Source: Phytoseiulus persimilis (lineage: Eukaryota; Arthropoda; Arachnida; Mesostigmata; Phytoseiidae). Taken from it: DNA of 64,000 bases. The position numbers and the translations under genes were made by a program. Each line of letters begins with the position of its first letter. Positions within the stretch are counted from its first letter, which is position 1. A model generated the notes under the pieces. The model worked only from the letters and a program-made list of their open reading frames with translations. It made no database searches and was not told the DNA's origin. The DNA lies in NCBI GenBank assembly GCA_037576195.1, contig CM075102.1, positions 8,928,001 to 8,992,000 on the forward strand, read 5' to 3'. Below are positions 53,394 through 63,300 of the stretch, one piece after another.

Positions 53394-53942
53394 TTCGCAT
53401 GCCATATGATGGAAATGCATTCGTTTTCTCCGATAAGTGCACGCGGAGATGTTGCAGAGCGACCCCTGCTCAGATCGATGCAGCATGCTCTTTCTGACAG
53501 GAGTTTCTCCGAGTTCACAGGAGTGGAAAATTCAGTGGCCGAGTGGTTCGATAGGGAAGATCCTGTTGTCTCCTTGATGGAGAGATGGTGGGAAAAAGCT
53601 TCCTGCACGATCACGAATCAGAGCCAAATATTAGCTGCATTGGATTCCGGGAGGGTCTACTTCTCGCACGATACTGCCCTGTCGGCGATATTTTCGGTCC
53701 CTCGAGAGAATACGCGGCTTCCGCTTGCTTCTGGTCTTTGTCAATTCCAGTTGGTCGTCGGAGATGCGTGGAATACTTCTGATCCCGACATTCACGCTCG
53801 AAACAGGAACACGAACGGGAAATACCACACAGATGTATCCACACTTGGAATCCCGGACCTCACTGTCATTCCATTGAGTCGCGTTCGGAAACTCACATGT
53901 TTGTATGTTCCATGTTCGTTTCGGACAACGACCATGATGTGA
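53394..53942 (+). pseudogene. possible ionotropic-receptor (iGluR-like) ligand-binding fragment
   Basis: The + strand peptide between about 53430 and 53765 has the layout of the S2 half of ionotropic glutamate receptors and arthropod IRs: R-P-L-L-R-S-M followed by a G-V-E-x-S-V-A-E-W-F block, a Trp-rich helix, I-L-A-A-L-D-S-G-R-V-Y-F (compare the usual glu-x-x-x-G-K-Y-A-F) and C-x-F-x-L-V-V-G-D. The channel segments M1-M3 are not visible upstream, and after G-D the sequence no longer resembles the family. Either flanking exons are missed or this is a relic. The similarity is judged by eye and is weak. Confidence 0.28.
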
Positions 53943-54098
53943 CTGATCTACGTCACTAAAGCTGCCGTAGTACTGATCTGACGCCCGACACAAAGCGATG
54001 AAACAACTTTTGCGTGAGAAAACCGGCTCAAACATCAACTGAACGGGCTCCGTGTGGAGTGGACGACGACGCATGTCTGTTCAGTCATGTAACGACAA

Positions 54099-54104
54099 TT
54101 TATT
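54099..54104 (-). terminator. AATAAA overlapping the elongase stop
   Basis: On the minus strand the stop codon TGA runs directly into AATAAA (TGAATAAA), so any 3' UTR would be extremely short. This is probably the relic's original poly(A) signal. Confidence 0.4.
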
Positions 54105-54741
54105 CAAGCCCGTCTCTCGGCGGAGTAGGTCCTCCCGTGAAAAGTCACGAGCACTAGGTTACTGCCAATGGTGAGAAGCCAGAGAGTTGGTATCTCTCTC
54201 GGATATCCACAATTTTCAAATAGGGGCACCAAGATGTGCGCGATCAGAACGAAAAGCTGAATGATGTGGATTTTCGTGAGGTGCCTGTTCCACCAGAGAA
54301 ACTTGCTGATACTGGGGCCAAATGTTGAGAAGAAATAGTACGAGTAGAATTTCGTCGCAGAATGAAGAAGATCGTGTCGAGGAAATGTGCAATACGCACC
54401 TATCAGTGCATCATCAGCAAATCAAGGTATTCCAAACTCAAAACGTCAGTGCGTCTGTCGGGAGGTGCACACATCAAGGACTTCCCCATCCTGTTGTAGA
54501 AAACGTCGTAGATTTTCATACTGAAGTACAGATTCGCAAACACTTGCAGAAGATTACAGATCCGAGTGATCCATTTGATCTGGAAAAGCTTCCGGGCTTT
54601 CATGAATTGCGGACCCCAACCGTAAATCAAATTGAGATATCTTCCGACGAGAGCCACGGGTATAACAGGCTGCGACGCGGTGTAGCGGTCCCATTTTCTG
54701 TCCACCGCAATGCCGGAGGAAGGCGTCTCAAGATCGGACAT
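54104..54741 (-). pseudogene. ELOVL-type fatty-acid elongase, decayed
   Basis: Very-long-chain fatty-acid elongases are ER membrane condensing enzymes. The N-terminal part (ATG 54741) shows Y-L-N-L-I, W-G-P-Q-F-M-K-A-R-K, N-L-L-Q-V-F-A-N-L-Y-F-S and Cys before D-R-R-T-D, the standard ELOVL pattern. The C-terminal part (about 54104-54350) shows Y-S-Y-Y-F-F-S-T-F-G-P, K-F-L-W-W-N-R, K-I-H-I-I-Q-L-F and a terminal basic tail. Between them only V-R-I-A-H and F-L-D-T-I-F-F-I-L-R-R survive. About 11-13 residues before F-L-D-T and about 45 residues after it are missing, including the catalytic H-x-x-H-H box, and the second junction changes frame. TGA and TAG at 54401-54406 interrupt the first part unless a 45-base intron is assumed. 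The product would be about 190 residues against 270-330 in the family and cannot be an active elongase. Confidence 0.8.
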
Positions 54742-54759
54742 GCCACTACACCAGCGAGG

Positions 54760-56060
54760 TTATGATCACCGAAGGAAGTCAAACCAGTCTCAATGATGAT
54801 ATGTCCGTTGACTCTCTAAAACAGGAGACCAACGATTGCAAGGAGACCGCGGACTTGCTGAGCGCTTCCGCTGTCGAACGGCGATCAAGTTTGATGGAGT
54901 CACAAACATTATCGTGATTATAATCATTATCATGGTCATAATTATGACCCCCACTTATTTTGCCGCAATCATATCCGTGATCATGAAATTCGTTTCAAAA
55001 AAAGAATTTGGAGATTGTTGAGACGTGGTTGGGGGGTCCTGGCATCGCTGAGCACGACGTATGTGGTAGTTTCCCTCGATCTTCCCGACCTGACACGGAA
55101 TACGTCGAGGAGGCCAGATTCATACTCTTGGCCTCGCCGTCGCCATTAGCCTTCCCGGGGAACTAAGATTTTGGTGGGGGTTGGCTCGTGTACGGAGGTT
55201 TCCGGAGTCGCTGATCACAATGCAGGTGTTGGTTTTACTCAATCAATCCATCCTGACAGAAGATTCGCTATCCCCAATCGGTCCGGGAGCTGATGATCCC
55301 TGCCGCTAACGCAGCGATCATTGGGAACTGAGGACAACACTTTCTGTTTCCGGCCACCGAGCTGATACCTTGGTTCGATCTTTTCATGCTGAAAACGCGG
55401 AGCTGTGCAACTTGATTTTCACTAAGAATCAAGATCCCTGTGGATTCCCACAGAGACACAGAAACACGAGCAGCTCTCGTGAATGCTCGCATAACGACAC
55501 CTTCATTCTTTCCACTTCAGATAGAGGTCTGCAGCCGTGGTGCTCCGTGAGGGTGTTCCCTGATCATCCTCCTATCAGATCAGTGAGACACGCGGAGTAA
55601 AGCGGATGCACGGTTCAATCGTTATCCTCAACTCTTGAGACTGAAATTCATTGAAGCACCGATTGCGCATGGCGGAGCAGTACCCGTTGTTCGCAATCCG
55701 CATCGCTCAGTCGATTCCCCATCGCCCATCGAGGAGGGCCGTGTGGCTGATGACGATGATGCTGCTGACAACCCCATGGTCTCTACGTCGGAGTTGAGGC
55801 AGTCATCCTTGGCCGGGTGAAAAACTAGATTAGTTTCTCGCGGGAGGCGTTCCTAGGAGCGCTGACGCGGGTACGATCTGTCGTACATCGAGATGCGCTT
55901 GCACCATTCAACCTTGAAAACGTGCATATTCGTGGCGGCGATCGCACTTTATTTACCGTATCCGGTTCTACAATCGAACACGGCTCGGGAGTGTCGCTGG
56001 ACGCTCCGGAGCAAGGTGTCGGGGATGGGCCGAGCAACACACCGCGCTCTGTTTCACTAC
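54760..56060. other. no assigned gene; A/T-rich patch near 54.92 kb
   Basis: Around 54910-54950 the sequence is an ATT/ATC-rich low-complexity patch. At 55635-55820 (+) an acidic, Asp/Ser-rich frame (word D-D-D-D-A-A-D-N) looks like a disordered tail but lacks support. A good acceptor (CTTTCCACTTCAG) ends near 55520 on the + strand, with no exon I can name. Confidence 0.3.
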
Positions 56061-56443
56061 GATATGAAGGTATGGGAGCAACGCGCAATATTGAGCGGTT
56101 CCCTCGCTCTGTGACTCATAAAGAGCAACCGCGACGAGTTCCGAACATTTAAGATGCTCGGCAATGTATCTGGAATCATCGAGACTAGACTCCTGCAACC
56201 CCAGGGCTTCCATGAGTTCGGGGAGCTGTTTCCTCGAGTCCAGCGAACCCTTCAGGCAGTCATGCAGACAGACTTCTCTGGTTGCGATCGTAAGTGCGCC
56301 GGGACCCGAAGTTATACTTTCTCGTGGAGGGCCTTCCCTTGGAACAAGTGCATCGACAATAGCCCCTCAATCTGGGCTTGTCTGCTCTTCTTCAATCCAG
56401 AAGCGTCGTCTCACGGTCGGGTCCGAACCGTGCCTTCGTAGGT
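56061..56443 (-). CDS. two candidate exons, product not recognised
   Basis: Minus-strand exons 56443-56415 and 56365-56061 are separated by a 49-base GT-AG intron (donor GACC|GTGAGA) and keep phase: the junction codon becomes Arg in F-G-P-D-R-A-I-V-D. The second exon reads as a well-formed soluble protein (words A-L-T-I-A-T-R-E-V-C, E-L-M-E-A-L-G-L-Q and C-A-L-L-P-Y-L-H) and can end at a GTAGTG donor. I do not recognise the family, and neither the first nor the last exon was found. Confidence 0.38.
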
Positions 56444-56449
56444 CTGGTC

Positions 56450-57420
56450 AAGCATGGCGTGTTTGTTAATTATTCTTTGATTGCGTCTTTCGCTAATGCC
56501 TAAAGCTGTTCGAAAGTCGAGCAGCATTCATGAAGCGGGGAAGAGCAAATAGGATATCTACGGTTACAGTTATCTTGACCCCAGTTCTTCATCAGATTCG
56601 CTAGAGCTAGGAGGTTCAGGCATCAATCATTTCATAACTCCAGTCTATGCGTATAGCGAAATGGATGAATGAATCTCTGGCGGCTGACTCCATCAGTTTT
56701 CATCGCAATGATGTATGATTCATCAATCTTCCCCGAGTCTTGTAGACATGCATTCACCCAAACATCCATGGATTGACCGATGATTAATGAATGAACTTCG
56801 CCGCTCCAATAATTCTCTCGACTCGTCATGTCTGATCAACGATTTTCATATCAGGACGGATGGATCGCGAGAACCAATACCTGTATGGTGATCACCATTC
56901 CCACAAAGCCCGGAATATATTTGAACCGCCCCCATAATATTGGTTTTCCAGGAAGTCGAATAACGACGGCGAGACCACAACCATGAATCTGGCCTCCTCG
57001 AAAAATCCCGCGTCAGGATGGATAGATCGAGTGAAGCTAACGCCTGCATCGTGCTCAACGACCCCGAAAACCCCGCCTACGTGTCAACCGCCCCCGAAAT
57101 CTTGGTTCTCAAGAAAGGCACATGACGACGATGATATCACAAGGTACAAAACGTTCGGGAAATGTTTGCTGCTCGGGACCAAACTGATAGATCGGAGGCG
57201 AGCGGTCTGTGATAGTTCTCGAGGATGCCAACATTCATCGGAATCGGACTCGAAGTGCTGCACAGGTCTGGCCGCACCCATCTGTGATGATGATCTCGTA
57301 GTTCAGAAATGAGTTCGAATGCCACCGTTTCCATGTATTTTGCTTCCAAACCAAGGAATCCCCTCTTCGCAGTTTTGCGACCGCGAAGAGCTTGAACAAT
57401 ATTCGCACAAGACTCCTCGG
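56450..57420. other. no supportable gene
   Basis: Short frames on both strands around 57.0-57.35 kb without motifs or consistent splicing. Nothing else seen. Confidence 0.4.
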
Positions 57421-57422
57421 GG

Positions 57423-57896
57423 TCAGCCGATACTTTCGATAGACCGGTATGACGAGCTTCCCATTGATCCGTTGGAGTCAGGCCTCGCGCTCATCTGAGA
57501 CGGTTCAATGCTGAGGTAACTCTTCCTGGTACTTCTATTCGCAGCGTCACAGAAGGAGAATTCATCGATCGCTGACCTCCCGTTACGTCCTATGAAGGTG
57601 TGCCCCGGAGAAACTGTCAACCTCTGCATTTCGCGTTGTTGCGGAGTTTCGAGTGGCTCGTGAGTTCTCGCTGGCGATGGCTTATGGCGAGAAACAAGTT
57701 GTCGCGGGAGCAAATGATTGGAGTCAGCGGGTCTAGGAGCTTGCATCAGAATATTGACTGTTCTAAGAGAGAAATCATTACCTCGTCGGGCGAGAGTGAA
57801 TTGCAATGATAGTGATCGATTTGGAATGGCCAAGCGTATTGTAAGGTGAAAAGTTCGGACAGAGATCGTTGAACGCCAACGTTGTGGCGTTCGCCG
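57423..57896 (-). CDS. candidate terminal exons of an unrecognised gene, cut by the LINE
   Basis: A minus-strand exon 57762-57423 (112 codons plus TGA) follows a pyrimidine-rich acceptor (ATTTCTCTCTTAG). It joins in phase to an upstream piece of about 57896-57783 ending at G|GTAATG. The C-terminal peptide is Ser/Arg/Pro-rich and disordered (word G-S-S-S-Y-R-S-I-E-S-I-G at the end), like a cytoplasmic tail or regulatory region. The upstream piece runs into the start of LINE sequence at about 57.93 kb, and its acceptor is purine-rich and poor. Either the gene was truncated by the insertion or its 5' exons lie elsewhere. No domain recognised. Confidence 0.33.
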   Translation of the reverse strand, partial: RRTPQRWRSTISVRTFHLTIRLAIPNRSLSLQFTLARRGNDFSLRTVNILMQAPRPADSNHLLPRQLVSRHKPSPARTHEPLETPQQREMQRLTVSPGHTFIGRNGRSAIDEFSFCDAANRSTRKSYLSIEPSQMSARPDSNGSMGSSSYRSIESIG

Positions 57897-57927
57897 ACAG
57901 CGGATACCTGCTACAACCTCCTCCGGA

Positions 57928-59200
57928 ATGACCAGTATGGAAAACATACTCTACATATCGGAACTCGAAACCAGGCTCACGCAAAGTGGAGCAGGCTTCG
58001 AAGTCCGAACAAAAAAATGGAGATGGGATCTGAGGGAAAAAGGTTCCTTCAACATCCCAGGTCTCCTATTTGCCGACGACATAGTTCTGATGGCAAAATC
58101 TGCGGGCGAACTGAGGAAGCTACTGTCGATAACGGGCGAATTCGGTACCGAAAGAAAGCTTACCTTCAACCCCGCAAGAAGCGCCATAGTTACATTCTCG
58201 AAATCGAACGATGGCGAACACAGCAACCTAGAAATACAAGGACAGCCCCTCCCAGTCGTACACCAGTATAAGTACCTTGGGATCTCGCTATCTGATAGCA
58301 GAAGATACCTCGACAAACAAGAAGGCATCTGGCAACAACAAGCTACAACTGCCCTTCACAGAATGCACGCCGGTGACAGTCACGTCGGAGAAACTACAGG
58401 ACCTACTGGAAAAAACTCAACGTGATGCAGGCCGCTGGGCCCTTGGCATATCAGGCTACAAAGTGGCCAAGGAATTCATACTAGGAGAGCTTGGATGGTC
58501 CCTATTCAAAGCCGGGGAAGCACAAAGCAAACTCAGATACATGAAACGCATCCAACACATGCCAGATGAGAGATGGCCAAAATATCTCCTGAACACGATG
58601 GAGATACTCGGAATACAGACTGAACTCTGTACCCGAACGCAGACATTAAGTCACCAATACGGCTGTGACCGGATCGAGCCACCAACATCGAGTCAAGGAA
58701 CACCAGCCCTAAACGCATATAACTCACTGATAAAAAAGAGAGTTAAAGAAATGCAGGAGCACGGCTGGAGGCGAGACATGCTTCTAAAAAACAGGGGTGA
58801 AACCTCCCCCGGTACAAGGTCTTACCTCTACGGCAATCGAAGAGGGGATGCTCTACTAGCCCTAGCAAGAGCAGGAATGCTGCCAACTACAGGACTTTCC
58901 GAACAACAGGACAACAACACCTGCCCGAGACGCGGCACATACGAAGAGACTGTACAACACATAATCTTCGAATGTAATGACGCATATTACACTGACGATG
59001 ATTTCGTCAAAGCACTAGGTCTCCCAGAGGAAATGCAAGACCCATCGCTAGTGTACAAGACAAAGCTTGCCCTCGAAAAGTGGGAAAAGGAGACCAAACG
59101 ATCTGCGGAAGCACCTGAAATGAAAGGCTGACTCGAACAGAATGTAAACCTGTACATATCTCAATCCGAGTCAAGATCAATAAACCCATACCCATACCAA
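57928..59200 (+). mobile_element. dead non-LTR retrotransposon (LINE), 5'-truncated
   Basis: The + strand encodes the C-terminal part of a LINE polyprotein. The first frame (57928-58425) begins inside the RT palm, carries the catalytic box F-A-D-D-I-V-L-M (residues about 50-57) and Y-K-Y-L-G-I, the usual RT motif D/E region. The second frame (about 58345-59131) carries W-A-L-G-I-S-G, the G-E-L-G-W-S-x-F-x-A block typical of tick/mite LINEs, and a terminal Cys/His-type element (C-P-R-R and V-Q-H-I-I-F-E-C). Between the two frames, near 58350, a frameshift and a loss of about 50 codons separate A-L-H-R from T-E-C-T-P-V-T. The endonuclease and first half of RT are absent. The 3' UTR is short, includes AATAAA and ends in a CCCATA repeat. 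No target-site duplication was recognised. Confidence 0.92.
59178..59200 (+). repeat. LINE 3' tail with AATAAA and (CCCATA)2
   Basis: After the LINE stop codon (59129-59131) about 50 bases of 3' UTR lead to AATAAA and then CCCATACCCATACC. A short tandem tail instead of poly(A) is a known feature of some LINE clades. Confidence 0.6.
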
Positions 59201-59214
59201 AATCCTTTGATAGA

Positions 59215-59478
59215 TCAGCTTTTCCGTCTCTTTTTGGCGTGCTTCAACCCGTCCTGAGTGGACATCCGCTTCGACGTCGCCATCTCCTCAACAAGTTCGT
59301 GGTGTTCTGCCATGATTGCCGAAATCGTTTTCGGGCCTTGATGTCGACTCGAATTCAGCGCTAACGCTCGCCTCAGGTGGTGCGTAGCCTGCCACCATCG
59401 CGAAAGTGGTTCGCCACTCAGAACAACGACTCGGCCGAGGAGATCGACAATATGTAGGAGATCAACACCGTTCGCGTA
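59215..59478 (-). CDS. candidate terminal exon, product not recognised
   Basis: An 87-codon minus-strand frame ends with TGA at 59215-59217, 15 bases beyond the LINE tail. The peptide is coding-like throughout (words L-L-H-I-V-D-L-L-G-R, S-R-W-W-Q-A-T-H-H-L, I-M-A-E-H-H-E-L-V-E-E) and ends in a basic cluster, A-K-K-R-R-K-S, suggesting a nuclear protein. The left boundary is unclear: a good acceptor (TTGCTCTCTCAG, before 59485) is followed by an in-frame TGA, so the exon start or the sequence may be wrong. Family not recognised. Confidence 0.38.
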   Translation of the reverse strand, partial: YANGVDLLHIVDLLGRVVVLSGEPLSRWWQATHHLRRALALNSSRHQGPKTISAIMAEHHELVEEMATSKRMSTQDGLKHAKKRRKS

Positions 59479-59576
59479 TCATTCCCTGAGAGAGCAATTA
59501 TTGCTCACGCGTGTTCATGCCTTGCAGAGAATTCAATGAGAGGAAATATTTCTCCGAGAAGGTTTCGACTGAGCGC

Positions 59577-59589
59577 GGGGGGGGGGGGG
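59577..59589. repeat. poly-G tract (13 G)
   Basis: Uninterrupted run of 13 G about 390 bases after the LINE tail. Confidence 0.95.
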
Positions 59590-59807
59590 CAAGAGACGAA
59601 TCGATGGCCTCATATTCAGAGACTCCTGGCAGGAAGAGGATTACTCCTCGAGATCATCGAGCTGTTTGTCTCCTGTAAAGGGCTAGACACGCACCGAGAT
59701 TACCGGGACGTTTGGGAGGGATTTGGATAAACTAGTCAAAACTAAAGCCGCGAAGTCGAGCGAGACGAAGAGCTCAACTCGATCACGATTTGTGCTCGAT
59801 TCATATG

Positions 59808-60073
59808 CTGCTCCTGTGTGGTGGCTCAGCCTTGGGTTGTTTCCAGGCTCGACAGAGCTTCACGGGATTGTTCTTGATGGGTAGGAGCGCTAGTTTGTCA
59901 ATCGATCCGAACTCGAGGAGCGAACGATTCTCTCATTACCCGTTTCGTCCTCCTGGACAATACGGGCTCGTCCGTCTCCAAATGTGGGAGGCTGGTTGAT
60001 CACAGAGAAGTCGAGAGAGATCGAGTCAAAAACCCTTGCGAACCATTCAAGAAGGTATGTAGGTAGCGTCAGG
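59808..60073 (-). CDS. candidate exons, product not recognised
   Basis: On the minus strand a peptide with words Y-L-L-E-W-F-A-R-V-F-D-S, F-G-D-G-R-A-R-I-V-Q-E-D ends at a donor (ACGG|GTAATG near 59942) and can be joined in phase to a second piece beginning at 59889 (A-L-L-P-I-K-N-N-P-V-K-L-C-R-A-W) that ends in TGA at about 59808. The start of the first piece lacks an AG acceptor. It lies just downstream of, and on the same strand as, the RPH-like gene, beyond that gene's poly(A) signal, so it is a separate unit. No family recognised. Confidence 0.27.
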
Positions 60074-60165
60074 AATCAGCCCTTTCCTGAGTTCTCTTAG
60101 AGATCACTCGAACTCGCCTCAGGGTTTGCTTGAAACAGAACCATATTGAATCATGTCCCGTTATT

Positions 60166-60171
60166 TTTATT
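60166..60171 (-). terminator. poly(A) signal of the RPH/PEPS-like gene
   Basis: AATAAA on the minus strand about 150 bases after the stop codon of the phosphotransferase-like gene. Confidence 0.6.
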
Positions 60172-60317
60172 CCGGATGGCATCGAACAAGCTTCATCATG
60201 ACGGGATTCTCTTGTAGCTTCTTCCAGATTCATGTGCAGCTGTTGCGGGCACCAATCCCTGTATTCTTAAACCGCCGCATCCCCTGAAGTTCTTCCGTTG
60301 GGAGCTCGCTTGATGGC

Positions 60318-63300
60318 TCATGCATACCCTTTCAGCGCAACCAGGGAAATCGTTCCCTTGGAACCATCCAGAAGGACTTCTTGACCTGACTCGAACGCTT
60401 GTGTGGCACCGTGGACTCCTACGATGGATGGGAGTCCATACTCACGCGCGATGACCGCTCCTATGAATAGCGCGAAGGTTGATAACAGCAATTAACAACA
60501 TTAGAATGTGGTGCAATCAACACTCAAACAGGCAGTGCCTTCAATCGCGAAAAAAAACATTCAGAAAGGATCAGAACTTGCCGTGCGAAATGAGTCCACC
60601 GAGTTCGGTGACGATCCCGGAGAGTAACGAAAAATACGGCGACCATCCGATATCCGTTGCGTAAGTTACCAAAATGTCTCCCTGGAAAATAACGCAAATG
60701 ATCCTCAGACTTCCTGGGGGCCGGAATAGAGTTCAGGGTAAGTTCTCGAAGAGAGCGGACCAGTAGATCGTCGGACGGAACATCTCTGCGGTCGACTTGA
60801 GAAGGGCTGCGAGCCGGCCGACGTGCACCACGATGACGAGTGCACGAGACCACGGAATAAGCCAAACTAGCCCGCCCTTGGCTGAAAGACTTGTCCGCGG
60901 ATTGGGATGCTTAAAATATGACAGGTCTGATGACCTCACCAGGACCGAGAGCTTGCCGCTCTGGAGACCGCTTCAATGTATCATCGTTTTCACTCCATGG
61001 AAACCGGCCACTCACCTCCTGAATTTGATCCGCATCCTCCAGGGAACGAACAACTCTCACGCACGCTCGAACGATTCCTCCACGCACCGGTGTTCCTCGA
61101 AGCTCCATTGACGTCTCCAGATGCGTGCGCGTCGATTGATTGATCTGGAGCAAAAGCGTAAACTGTGAAGCTCGACGCCTTCGTCTGGAGCCATGGTCCC
61201 GTGAGTCCCATTCTTACCGCTTCCAAGGGCAAGCCGGCACAATGCTCGGGATATATTGCAGTCCCAGCTTTCTTCTGATTCGTCTTACGGTTGATCGCGC
61301 GGATCAAGAGTTTCGGTGATCGGCTTTGCAGTAATTCGGCTATTTCAGACAAACTTAGATGGAAGAGCAGGTCCTCTTCCGGCAAGCGACCTTCTTTGAC
61401 CTATCGAATTCATACAAGCCTTAACAGAGGGCGAGACTCGCTCCACTCAGATCCATTGTCTCGTTCTATCTGAGGTCAAGTATGCTCCCCAGGGCTCGAT
61501 CGAGACCAAAATAGCAATGAAGTATCAGAAAGGTCTGAACATGGAAGTGAAGAAAACAAATACCATGAGTTCAGCGAGGCTCCAAAAGCGTTTTCGTAGG
61601 ATGTCGTTAGTTCGGACACAGAGTGATTTGCCGTGTTCTCGCAGCTGGATTCCTCTGCGAACTCGTTTCAAACAGAACTTCAGAATGGGCCTGGAAAAGG
61701 TTGGACTTTTATCTCTCGGATGAGAGCTTAAACAAACTGCACTCCACTTGAGACGATTCCTGGCGCAGCGTGCTCCAACTATGTCTCCATGATTTTCCAT
61801 CCTGGAGTATGTCCCATTTCCCTTTGCTCCTATCGCTCCACTCCCTCGGCCACCTCCAAGGACCGAGAATCGCCCCTGATCCCCTCTAATTTTGGAGCGG
61901 CTGGGAGCTCGAGGAGATTCGGCTCACCTGTAGTAAATTGGGATCTTGATACTGAGGCTGTCGATCAAGTCGTCGTCGCCCAGAATCGATGCCTGAGCGA
62001 TGCCCGTTGCGGCCTTCGCTGAAACCATCGCTTGCAGAGTTTTTATCAGAGGCGTCTGATCCATCGACCACGATTTCGTGAGAATATCAAACTGCAACCG
62101 TTTGAAACATCCTGGTTACGGTTGAATGGGATTCTAGGAAAGACTTAAGGCCCAAAATGACTTGGATTTTTGCAGAAATGAAGAACGTTCCGAGACCTCT
62201 CGCAAACAGCGGTGACCGTGGTTTTTGACGAGTTGTTGGAACATCTCGGAGGACCGCGAATCATTGGAGCTCTCCATGAGCAGTTTTCGAGCGTCTGCGA
62301 CGTCCATCCTTGCGAACTCAATCCCGAACTCTCTCTTGATTTCGAGGGCCACAAGGTTCATCGATACCGGGACGTTTGCTGACTCCACATCCTCCCCCGA
62401 TGATGAGAGTTTTCCGAAGTCCGAGTACACCCGGTTATCCCATTCTAGAATATTCGAGAAACGTTCTCCTCACGGTCACGGGCGCGAAACCTGACTCAAA
62501 ACTCAACTGCAATGGTTCTATCCGCACTCGCCTCCGTAGTTACAGTGTGCCAACATCGCCAAGACAAACATGTTGTTGATTGAGCTGTAGAAAATGAGGT
62601 CATCATGAACCCCGAAACCCTGGAAGTTGAATTATTTCTGCTCATTGCGAGCTATCGGGGCCCGAAGCTCAGCGATCCGGAGGAATCAAATTGTTCCCGC
62701 TCGGACACTCGTATCCCGGATCGACCCATTCGAACCCCCCTCCCCCAAGCGGGCGCTCACCTCTTCGAGCACAGGCAATTCTCGAAGGATCAAGTTGAAG
62801 AGTTCCATACAGCTCTCTGAAGTTGTATCGATCCGATGATTCGCGTACTTTGTTTGGGTTCTCGAAAGATTGGCTCCGCTGTACCAATATCTCTAAGAAC
62901 AATAGAGGAGATGAGGCCTAGCTCGCAGAGTTTTCGATGCCGGAGGGTATTTAGGACGAGCGGGCTGCTCCAAATGCATCCTATCTCACCGACAAGGTTT
63001 TGAAGAATCCTTCGCAGTTGTAACCTTCGAAGTTATAGCGTCTCTTATTGCGATTGGAGATGGCAACACAGTCGTCGTGAATCGGGCGGCCCGCCATCGC
63101 GATGGATATACACCGAGACATCAGATCATCCGCGGTGTAGTCAGCAAGGTTGGGCTGTTCGATCGAAACGCAATCATATTGAAATATCCAATGAGTTCAC
63201 GATTCTCAACGTTCTGAATTGAGATAATTGAATGCAAACTCGCTTGGCAGGACATACTTTACCCAATAGGTGGGGAAAAAACACTGACTGTAGTAGGTGA

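Noticed and set aside
54401..54449. A 45-base GT-AG intron (GTTTTGAG to GATAG) that would remove the two stops in the elongase
   Set aside because: It restores V-R-I-A-H in frame and may be the ancestral intron, but it does not repair the loss of the histidine box or the later frame change, so the locus remains a pseudogene.
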